NCBI GenBank assembly: GCA_033557465.1
Contig: CM066033.1
Location: 17,919,080 to 17,983,079, forward strand
DNA length: 64,000 nt
Direction of reading: 5' to 3'
Origin: Ichthyophis bannanicus
Taxonomy: Eukaryota; Chordata; Amphibia; Gymnophiona; Ichthyophiidae
The position numbers were made by a program, and so were the translations under genes. Position 1 is the first letter of the stretch; each line of letters starts with the position of its first letter. Positions 51,947 through 60,894 of this stretch are shown one piece after another. The notes beneath the pieces are model-generated. The model was not told the DNA's origin, made no database searches, and worked only from the letters and a program-made list of their open reading frames with translations.

Positions 51947-52880
51947 CTAGACCTCAAAGAGATTCCGGAGTATTGCTTGGCCAAAAGCACTGTCCCTATG
52001 GGACTCCCTCTCCAGACAGTAGTGGGCCGCAAATGTCTGGCTTGAAGACCAATTTGCAGCCCTGCAGATGTCTTGCAAGGGAACAGAGCGGAGATGAGCC
52101 ACTGAGGCAGCCATAGCCCTGACACGGTGGGCCGTGACCCTACCCTGCAAAGGAAGGTCAGCCGCCTTGTAAGTCCAGGTGATACAGTCAGCCACCCAGA
52201 TGGACAAGGTATGCTTGGACACAGCTACCCCAAATTATTGGGGTCATAAGAAACGAAGAGCTGAGCAGCCCTTCTGTGCCCTTGCGTACGATCAAGGTAG
52301 AAGGATAAGGCCCTCCTACAGTCCAGGGTATGCAGAACTGCTTCTGCCTGGCTTGCATGAGGCCTAGGGAAGAATGTTGGAAGAACCACCTCCTGGTTGA
52401 GGTGGAAAGAGGAGACAACCTTAGGAAGGAACTTAGGGTGAGTCCTGAGGACTACCCTGTTCTTATAGATCCTGGTGTAAGGCCTATCACAGACCAAGGC
52501 CTGAAGCTCACTCACTCGCCTAGCTGAGGTAAGAGCTATCAGAAAGAGAGTCTTCCAGGAAAGGAAGCGTAGAGGGCAAGTAGCTATCGGCTCAAAAGGT
52601 AGGCGAGTCAGTTGCTGCAAGACCACATTGAGCTCCCACTCAGGAGCAGGAGGACGGATGGGAGGTTTGAGCAGAAGCAAACCTTTGAGGAACCTGGACA
52701 CCAAATGGTGCTCAGATAAATAACGTCCCTCCACTAGAGAGTGGTGAGCTGCTAGAGCTGAGAGGTGGACCCGAACAGAATTGGTCTTTAGTCCCTGATT
52801 TGATAAGTGCAGTAAGTACTGAAGCACTACTGAGACAGGACAGGAGAAAGGATCTTCTGTACGAAGCTGACACCACACAG
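51947..52880 (-). pseudogene. DIRS g tyrosine recombinase
   Basis: 52878-52225: VLQYLLHLSNQGLKTNSVRVHLSALAAHH, LLKPPIRPPAPEWELNVVLQQL, LSWKTLFLIALTSARRVSELQAL (catalytic Arg), FLPKVVSSFHLNQEVVLPTF. 52222-51947 after one frameshift: MSKHTLSIWVADCITWTY, GRVTAHRVRAMAASVAHL (H-x-x-R), DICRAANWSSSQTFAAHYCLE (Tyr). All catalytic residues are present, so a single lesion near 52223 plus the loss of the N-terminus (frame end at 52880) are the visible defects. Confidence 0.85.
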
Positions 52881-53076
52881 AAAACCTTTTTCACTTGAGA
52901 GCATAGGTTTTCCTAGTGGACTGTTTCCTAGAGGCTAGGACAACCTCCTCAACGTCCGGAGGCAGGCCCCAGGGAGCCAAAACTACCCTTGCAGCCTCCA
53001 GGCCATCAAATTGAGAGCTTTGAGATTGGGGTGCAGAAGGGAACCCTGATCCTGAGAGAGAAGGTCGGGTTGCAAC

Positions 53077-53424
53077 CACTGTTCCCTCTAAGCTGTGCGC
53101 GTGTGCGCGCGCACACACCCCGCCAAGCGAGCGCACATACTTTATAACAGAGCGCACAAAAATTACGGTTCTGATTCTGATAGAAAACAACACAGACATC
53201 TTAAAATTTAAAATTTGTTGTGTATTTACGGTTTTCACAAGTTCTACAATATTATCTAGTGCAATCAATGTGGTGTACATACTGTATTCTGACGTGTAGT
53301 CAAATTTTAAAGTATAGAACTTCAAGTGTCGTTATGTGCCGCACAAAAATTTAACCTTCCTACAAAAGCTGCACAGCTGATATTTTATGCGCACACAGCC
53401 TACAGAAAATTAGAGGGAACATTG
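53077..53424. mobile_element. hAT-type MITE, 348 bp, 8-bp TSD
   Basis: The ends CACTGTTCCCTCTAA and (inverted) CAATGTTCCCTCTAA form a 15-bp terminal inverted repeat with one mismatch. The 8-bp GTTGCAAC is present on both sides (53069-53076 and 53425-53432). There is no coding capacity. A GTGCGCGTGTGCGCGCGC tract lies at 53095. It is inserted in the DIRS g connecting region. Confidence 0.9.
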
Positions 53425-53708
53425 GTTGCAACCCCAGGGGCAGAGGGGGATCCACTGCCAATTGAAGCAGAAGTGGAAACCAAGGCTGTTTGGGCCACCG
53501 GAGAGCCACCAGCAGGACGGAGGCCTTGTCCTGGAGAACCTTGAACAGAGTTCGGGCCACCAGACCAGGGAATGAGAAAAGCCTCCGTTGCTATCCGCTG
53601 GGGATGTGGTTGCCTGGAGCAGAACCTTGGCAGCTGTTTGTTCAGAGGACTGGCAAACAAGTCTATGGACGGAAGTCCCCATTTCAGGAAAATCTGTTGA
53701 ACCACTAG
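53425..53708 (-). pseudogene. DIRS g segment after RNase H
   Basis: 53705-53430 minus: VQQIFLKWGLPSIDLFASPLNKQLPRFCSR, the conserved block that follows RNase H in DIRS pol, then the fragment EAFLIPWSG. The upstream continuation is at 62522, beyond the Tx1 LINE. Confidence 0.8.
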
Positions 53709-54651
53709 AGGATGGAAATTTTGAATTTATTAAACAAGCAACAAAAGACATACCAAAAAGCAAAAACAAAAACAATAACAATCACCCCAACCAAATCCCA
53801 CACCCCCCCAAAACCCCCACCCCCCGACATAGCACAAAACAAGTATCTCAATCCCCCCGTGACCCACCTCCCCACCACCAAACCCAACAACCAGCACACG
53901 TGCCCCTTCCCCCCGACATCATCAACCCGCAATAGTTCAGCATGTCCAATGTCTGTCCCAACCCCCCAACAGCAACCCGCAGCAGTCCAACAGAAATGCA
54001 ATGTCCATCCCAACCCCCCCCCCAACCACCCACAACAATCCCAGCACAGTCCAATGTCCCAAATGTCCATCAGGGCTGCCAAGCCCTCACTCACACCCAC
54101 AAAAACAAAACGCATTCCCCCTTTCCCACCCCCGTCCCCACAAAGGAGCAACATCTCCGCCGCCCCCACCCCAATCCCTACCCCACCCCCACCCTCCCCA
54201 TAATAAAGAAAACCCCCACCCCCCCAAACAGAAACATACAGGCATGTGCCATCCCCAACGAAAACCCACCAAAACAAAAACCATAATACAAATCAATAAA
54301 AACACAAAACCCAACCCCTATCTGGCCGAAACAGCGGAGCGGGATGCGCAGAAACACAAAAACAAAAACAAAACAAACACACACACACCTGCTCCAGGGA
54401 GAAAACGAAAACAAACATCCCCCAGGGAGAGAGAGGGAGAGCGGACAAGTGGCCAACAACCCCCCCAGCCCTAGTGCAAACCCCCCTCCCCCCCACCGGA
54501 AGGAAAGCAACCCCAGATCCCTAAACCTAGGAAGAAACCCCAGGGACTAAACCCCCCCCCCTCCTGTCTCACCTCCCTCCTCCACCCGGGAGACAAAAAC
54601 AAAACCCCTAACCTCTAACAGGGAAGAAAAACCCCAGGGAACCCCTCCCCC
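53709..54651 (-). other. G-rich 3' untranslated region of the Tx1-type LINE
   Basis: On the plus strand the stretch is C/A-rich with almost no G: runs such as CCCCCCCCCCC (54016-54026) and CCCCACCCCC repeat through 53800-54600. The transcript sense is thus G-rich with many GGG runs at short spacing, suited to G-quadruplexes. Long Pro-rich plus-strand frames here are by-products. Confidence 0.7.
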
Positions 54652-57600
54652 TCATGGGGGGCGGAGGGTGAGGTGACGCCACAGACGCTCCCAACGATGG
54701 ACCTCCACCACCCGCCTTTCGCGTTGCGCCATGCTGGACACTTCCTCCAGAATGTCCCGCACCACCTCGTCGAGGGGCAGGACCAACCCCCGGGTCGAGA
54801 CATGACAGCGCGCTTGCCACAGGTGGTAGCGCACTACAGCCGTGACTAGGTAGAGGGTCCCGGAGTCCTGCCTTAGAGGAAAGGACCAGGCCCCGTACAC
54901 CCACTCCGCATACGTGAGGAGGGAAAGGTCGCGCAGGTGAAGAGCAGCGGACACCAACCGGCAGGCCTCCACGTTGAAGGGGCACTGCCGGAGGAAATGG
55001 TCCATGGTCTCCGCCTGCCCCTCACACCCGGCCCTCGGACAGACCCGCTCGGCCTGTGACCTGTACTTGAGGTTGTCCCTCACGTACAAACGCCCGTGGA
55101 AAGACAACCAGGCTACATCCCGAACCTTCTTCGGTAGCCGAGGGGAGTTCAACAGCCGAAGGCCCCGCTGCATCACATCCGCCGGACAGTCCCGCAGGGC
55201 CCACCGTGGTTGATAGTGAGAGGTGAGTACCATCCGGTATAATCCTTTCCGCCCCAAGGACTGGGCGAGCGGGTCGGTCACCCCCCACCGCCGAATGAGC
55301 CCCACCATCACAAATACGTACGATGGGGCCTGTTCCCCTCTCCGGCGCACACGTGGGACCGAGGACGCCCCCTCCCACTGCTCCCAGAAGCGGGAGAACC
55401 ATTCCCGATAGGAGGCCACCCACCAAACCCCTCCCCCTTCCCTCATCCTACCTAAGTGAAACGCCATAGACAAGACTGACAGGAAGACAAGGGGGTGCAA
55501 CATACCCAAACCACCCTCTGCCCGATCCAGGCAGACTATGTTGCGCTGGACAGGGTTCAGGCGGTTACCCCACAGAAAACAGAAAAAGACGGCACAGACA
55601 GATGCCTGACGGGACAACGGAAGGACGAAGACCGTGGCCACGTGCAGAAAGAGAGGAAGCAGAAACGTCCCGAGGAGTTTGATCTTCTCCTCGTACGTAC
55701 ACCGCCACCCCCTCCACCGCAGCACCCGACACCGTGCAGTCTCGAGACAACGGTCCCAATTGGACTCCGCACAGTCCTCCGACCCGAAGACGAGGCCCAA
55801 AACGCGGACCTCCCCCACGGGAGGAGGAAAGGGGGCGCAGGAAGGCGGGGAGGCCTCCGAGGAGCCCAACCACAGCGTCTGGCACTTGCTGTGGTTTACA
55901 ACAGAATGGGCTACCTCCGAGTACTCCTCCACGGCCTCTCGCAGGGCCTCTACCCCATCAGTGCCGTCCACGTAAACTGAGATGTCGTCAGCGTAAGCAA
56001 CGACGGACACCGGGGGCGCACCGGGCGCCTCCAGGCCCCGCAACCCACCTGAGGACAATCTCCGGAGGAAGGGGTCGAGGGAGAAAACATACAGCAGGGG
56101 GCTCAAAGGGCACCCCTGCCGCACCCCCGAGGCGACACCAAATGGCCGTCCGAGCCACCCGTTAATAAACGGGAAGCTCACCCCCCCTCGGTACAGCGCC
56201 TGCACGACGAAGAGGAAACCTGCGGGGAGGCCGAAGTGCTGGAGCACCACCCACAGGTACCGGTGACTGACTCGATCAAAGGCTTTGGACTGATCCAAGG
56301 AGACCAACCAGGGGTCCCGTTGGAGCGACCGGCCTCTTTCCACCATCTCCCGGACTGTGGCGACAGCGTCCAGAACCCCTCTCCCCCGAACGGAACAATA
56401 CTGGGAAGGGGACAGCAAATCGCCCGACACCTCCACCAATCGGTTGGCCAAACACTTGGCCAGGATCTTCCGGTCCGCGTTCAGAAGAGAGAGCGGCCGC
56501 CAGAAGTCCAAGGAGCTATCGTCCTTCCCCTTGGAGAGCAGCAGCAGGACAGACTCGCGAAATGACCGCGGGAGATACCCCGTGTCCATGATCTCCTGAA
56601 ACAGGGAGGTCAGGAAGGGGGCCAGCTGGGCAATGAAAGTGCGATAGAACTCCACAGGGAGCCCATCGCGCCCCGGCACCTTCCCCAACGGCATGGCACG
56701 AATCGCCCTCTCCACCTCCACCTGCTGAATCGGAGCAGCGAGTGCATCGACCTGTGCCTGGACCACAGCCGAATACACCGGGGGAAGGCCCAGGTACGTT
56801 CGGATATGGGTGAGGTCCACGGGGCGATCCCCAAACAGGTCCGAGAAGTATTCCCCCACCATCCGCAAAAGGTCCTCCTGGGAGGTATGAATGGTACCGT
56901 CCTCGCCCCGCAGGGCCATGACCTCCCGACGCTGAACCCTCTCCCTGCAAGTCCGGAAAGGGTCTGGAGTGGCGCCCCCACCGGCCGCCCCCTCGAAGCA
57001 TAGGGAGGCATGGCGATCGTAAAGCAGGCCACGGAGCTGGACACGCACCTCTTCAACCTCCTCCCGCGCTGCCCCTCGGGATACCAAACGATCCAGCGAC
57101 CTCCGGAGGACAGTGTAGGTGAGGTAGCGGGATCGAGCCATGGAGGTACCCCGGGAACGGAAGAGTTGTCGGGCACGCGTCTTCACCTCATCCCACCAGG
57201 CGCCACGGGAAGGAAAAACACTCAGCAGGGTCTCCTGGTCTGCGAGAAAGGCCAAGAACTCCTGGACCACCTCTGATGTTGCCAACAACTGCACATTCAG
57301 TCGCCACAGGCCAGGACCCCTGCTAAGCTCCTCGTGGTTGGCCAGGAAGGACACAGAGAGGACGCGGTGGTCCGAAAAGTCAACCGCCTGCAACTGCGGA
57401 GGGGAACACTCCACCCGGGCACTCACATATATCTGATCGATACGACTCCTGCAGGTCCCATGGTAGTAGGTGAACCCCGGCGACCTAGGAAAGGCCCGGT
57501 GGAAAACATCCACGAGGTCAGCCGTCCGGGTCATCTCGGCCAAAAAGAGGCCCTCGTAACTGGGTGGGCAACGCTCCCCCCCTCGGTCCTGCAAAAAGGT

Positions 57601-58047
57601 GGTGGTGTTAAAATCCCCGGCAAGGACCACCAAACGGGAGGTGTGTAAGTAGGGGCGGATAACCCCGAACAGGGTCTTCCGCGCCAACTTAGACTGGGGG
57701 CCGTAGACCACCACGAAACGAAACCGATGGGGCCCGCAGTAGCCATCTAAAAGCAGACACCCGCCCTGCTCCAGTTCCCACACGTACTGCACCTGAAATC
57801 GGTTAGACGTGAACAAAACCGCCACTCCTGCGTAGGGCTGTGCCGCAAGGGACCAGTACGAAGGGCCCCACCTCCACTCCCGCTTCGCCCGATGAAGGCT
57901 AGCGAGCGAGGTGAGCCTGGTCTCCTGCAAGAAGATGACATCCAGCCCACTCGTAGAAAGAAAATCATAGGCCGTAGCCCGCGCCTGGTCTGAGAAAATG
58001 CTGGCCACGTTGATGGTGGCGCACGAGAACGCAGGAGTGCACGCCAT
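54652..58047 (-). CDS. Tx1-type LINE ORF2: AP endonuclease and reverse transcriptase, intact
   Basis: 1131 codons without a stop, from ATG 58047, two bases after the ORF1-frame stop (TAGGCATG). Endonuclease (residues 1-235): Asn13 (TINVASI), Glu42 (QETRL), Asp145/Asn147 (AGDFNT), Asp204 (RIDQIYVS), Asp226-His227 (SDH). Reverse transcriptase (about 440-760): GKVPGRDGLPVEF, FWRPLSLLNADRKILAKCLANRL, SLDQSKAFDRVSH (Asp), GVRQGCPLSPLLYVF, AYADDISVYV (YADD 685-688). A C-terminal C-x4-C...H-x4-C knuckle (CPRAGCEGQAETMDHFLRQC) follows. All catalytic residues are present, so it could be active or very recently active. Confidence 0.9.
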   Translation of the reverse strand: MACTPAFSCATINVASIFSDQARATAYDFLSTSGLDVIFLQETRLTSLASLHRAKREWRWGPSYWSLAAQPYAGVAVLFTSNRFQVQYVWELEQGGCLLLDGYCGPHRFRFVVVYGPQSKLARKTLFGVIRPYLHTSRLVVLAGDFNTTTFLQDRGGERCPPSYEGLFLAEMTRTADLVDVFHRAFPRSPGFTYYHGTCRSRIDQIYVSARVECSPPQLQAVDFSDHRVLSVSFLANHEELSRGPGLWRLNVQLLATSEVVQEFLAFLADQETLLSVFPSRGAWWDEVKTRARQLFRSRGTSMARSRYLTYTVLRRSLDRLVSRGAAREEVEEVRVQLRGLLYDRHASLCFEGAAGGGATPDPFRTCRERVQRREVMALRGEDGTIHTSQEDLLRMVGEYFSDLFGDRPVDLTHIRTYLGLPPVYSAVVQAQVDALAAPIQQVEVERAIRAMPLGKVPGRDGLPVEFYRTFIAQLAPFLTSLFQEIMDTGYLPRSFRESVLLLLSKGKDDSSLDFWRPLSLLNADRKILAKCLANRLVEVSGDLLSPSQYCSVRGRGVLDAVATVREMVERGRSLQRDPWLVSLDQSKAFDRVSHRYLWVVLQHFGLPAGFLFVVQALYRGGVSFPFINGWLGRPFGVASGVRQGCPLSPLLYVFSLDPFLRRLSSGGLRGLEAPGAPPVSVVAYADDISVYVDGTDGVEALREAVEEYSEVAHSVVNHSKCQTLWLGSSEASPPSCAPFPPPVGEVRVLGLVFGSEDCAESNWDRCLETARCRVLRWRGWRCTYEEKIKLLGTFLLPLFLHVATVFVLPLSRQASVCAVFFCFLWGNRLNPVQRNIVCLDRAEGGLGMLHPLVFLSVLSMAFHLGRMREGGGVWWVASYREWFSRFWEQWEGASSVPRVRRRGEQAPSYVFVMVGLIRRWGVTDPLAQSLGRKGLYRMVLTSHYQPRWALRDCPADVMQRGLRLLNSPRLPKKVRDVAWLSFHGRLYVRDNLKYRSQAERVCPRAGCEGQAETMDHFLRQCPFNVEACRLVSAALHLRDLSLLTYAEWVYGAWSFPLRQDSGTLYLVTAVVRYHLWQARCHVSTRGLVLPLDEVVRDILEEVSSMAQRERRVVEVHRWERLWRHLTLRPP

Positions 58048-58049
58048 GC

Positions 58050-60894
58050 CTATTTCGAGTGCAGTGACACTTTCCTCCTCTTCTCACCAACCCCGGGATC
58101 CCCAGAATCCCGCTTGCAGGACAAGCCCGCGAGCTGGAGCGACTCCTCCTGGTCCACGTCGACCACCTCGAGGATCTCCTCCTCCTCCCGCTCAACCCTA
58201 TCACCCCAGGAGGTGCTGGCGCCCCCGGGACCACCAGGCAAAGCTGTCGCGAGGGCAGACCCAGCCCCCACGGGATGAGGAGGCACAAACGGGTCAGGGG
58301 TCGGAGGAATGACCTCCTCCGTGGGGTCCACCACCTGTGCAGCCCCCCCCTCCCCGGACAAAGACTGAGACAATACGACAGTGCCCACCCCCGCGGGGGA
58401 GGCCAGGGCGGCCGGGTCAGCAGGGGGCTCCTGCGAAGGCCCCGAACCCAACTGCGGGGGTACAAGGCCATCCTCCCTCACCCGTCGGGAGCCAGTATCC
58501 CCCTTGATTGGAGGACCCTGACTGCAGCGCGCCTTCTGCACCTTTGAAGGTCGCCGCTGAGGAAGAGGGGCCGCCCCCGCCGCTAACCGCTCCGAGCGCC
58601 GCACAGGAAGCCCTGCTTCCACAGGCAAGCCCTCATCCGCCTCAGCCGCATCAGCGGCCAAAAAGACGAAACGGTTGATGTCCAACACGGGCTCTGCATC
58701 CAGCAACGGGGATGTCTCCCGTTTCTTCCTTTTGGACTTGCCACCCTTGGAAGGGACCGTAGTCCATTCCTCAGGTGGCACCACCCTCAACCCACTATCC
58801 TGTCGTGCTACATTAACCTCCACCACATCAACCCTCTCCTCCTTCCTACCCGAATCCCCTCCCCCTGGTGGCTCCCTCGGCTCGATGGACTCCTCTGCAC
58901 TAGGGCCCCCGGTCTCCTCCTGAGGGAGAGGGGCCTCCATAGCCTCCTCCCGCACAGGAGCCCGAGGTGGAGTGACGGCAACCCCCCCCCGGTCCATTGT
59001 GTGACGCGGAGGGGCAGCGGGCAAAGGGGTGGCCCAACTCCCCGCAAAGGTTACACCGAATTAGCAGACACCCGGCCGAAGCGTGACCCCGTCCACCACA
59101 ACGGGTGCAGACCTGCTCGGGACAGTTCATGCTCAAATGGCGGAATGAGCCACAGCGGTGACACTCGCGGGGTTGCCCAGGGTAATAGCACAAGATGCGA
59201 TCCCGACCGAGGAAACCGGCCGAGGGCACGTGCTGCACCACGTTTCCCACCTCACGCAAACGGATCCTGCCCTTCCACGACCCGTCCCACACCCCTAGGG
59301 GCCCAGCGCCCTTAACCAGGGGTGCGAGAAGCACCGCATGGCGCGACAACCAAAACTGGATGTCCTGCCCTGGGAGCGACTCATTCCTGGATAGGATGGT
59401 CACAGGTACCGTCCCCTGGCGAGAGATAGGCACAACACGAAAGTCAGCCCACCCTCCCTGCCCCCTCTGCTGCTGGTATCGGTCCCAGAAAATCTCCAGC
59501 CCCCGTCTCAGCATGAAACTAACATCATATTCAATGGTGTTGCTCATGTGGATAAAGGCGTAGAGATCTCCTGGGAGAAACCCCAGCCCAAGGACCATCC
59601 TCAAGACCTGTTCCCTGGCTGGAGGGGACCCCTCCCCAGCCCATCGGATCTGCACCACGTTGCGCCGTCGGACCTCACCCCCTACTCCTCTTTGAAACCC
59701 TCCCCCTCCTCCTCCTCCTTCCCCTCCTGCGGGACCATTCCCCTGAAAACCTCCCCTCCCCCTACCCTCACCCGACGGCCCTGGAGTGGTGCCCGACCCC
59801 TTCAGAGCCTCCGCAAAGGTACGGAGGGGGGGAGCCGGCCCCCCAGCCCCCATCTCCTGCCCTCCTTGATCTGTTCCTGCATCCATCTGCGGGGGATCCT
59901 GCTGCTGGACCGCAGGATCCGTAACCTCCTCACTTAGATCAACCGGAGGACTGGGGAAGGTCAACTCCGCAAAGACAGAGTCCGGGATGCTACCTCCTCC
60001 GGATCCCTGAGTGCCACTGAGAACCCCTGGACCACCACTTATCTCTACCTCCGGCTGCCGAAAGGCAGTAAAAGCCCCGGGAGGGCCCAACGGGGCCTCC
60101 AAAGCCAATCGTAGGGCATCACAGACCTGGTTCTCGGTAACACCCAGGGAACCGGAAGGCTCCCCCAAACCTCCTTCCCGCATTCCCGACCCAGCGCAAG
60201 GCTCCTGGGTTTCGGCCACCACTACCGGGGACGGACCCCGCTCCCCTTCATTCCCGGGTTCCAAGGGGACCACCGCCCCCCCTGACCCTACGGAGAACAA
60301 GTCCTTCCCTCGTCCTGAAGCAGCCACTACCTCCTTCCCCACTATATGACCAGTCGTCCGCTCCCCCCCTTCCTCCATCAGCCCATCCTGTAGCCCATCA
60401 TCCGCCACCCCCTGTATGGCTATCGACAACAAGGCAGGACCCGCCCGAGACAACAGGGCAGATCCCCCACCCAGCACCTCCCCCACACCCCCACCCCCCT
60501 GCCCCTTGTCCCTCCCAGGTCCTACCTGGTTGTCGGTGCCAGACGTGGCACAAGGATCCAGAAAAGTTTGGCCGGTAGTCAGGGCTCCAACAGAAAGGGC
60601 GGACACCCCCCTGCGAGCCAGGTCTCCGTCGGCCGCAATAACAGACAACAAAGGCAGCTGCGCATCCCGCTCCTCTACCCCCGGCCGCAGTGACAGCTGA
60701 CTAGCACTTTTCTTCCCCCTCTCCCCCCCGGGGACTGCAGAAAAGAAAGAGCAGCCCCCATCCTGCCCCTTTCTCCTCCTTCCAGCACCCCTCCGGCCCC
60801 AGTCAGCCACCTCAGAACATACTGGGCGAGTGCCCTGTAGCTTTCTAGGGGCCGGGAGGGCAGCCACAATAGGGGAGTCCTGCCCACCAGCCAT
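58050..60894 (-). CDS. Tx1-type LINE ORF1, gag-like RNA-binding protein, one homopolymer frameshift
   Basis: Frame 1 runs from ATG 60894 to a stop at 58900 (664 aa). A Gly/Pro-rich N-terminal half is followed by an esterase-free, RNA-binding-like part (VVQIRWAGEGSPPAREQVLRM, LGFLPGDLYAFIHMS). Three CCHC knuckles of form C-x2-C-x4-H-x4-C come next (CHRCGSFRHLSMNC, CTRCGGRGHASAGC, CNLCGELGHPFARC). Just after the last knuckle is a run of nine G (58982-58990), where the frame shifts. The other frame stays open to 58050 (VAVTPPRAPVREEAM, acidic and basic tail EKRRKVSLHSK) and ends two bases before ORF2. So ORF1 is probably about 945 aa with a 1-nt indel, an assembly error, or true frameshifting. 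Confidence 0.8.

Noticed and set aside
53712..54474. Long Pro-rich plus-strand frames
   Set aside because: They are complement of the G-rich 3' UTR of the Tx1 LINE, with no domain and strongly biased composition.
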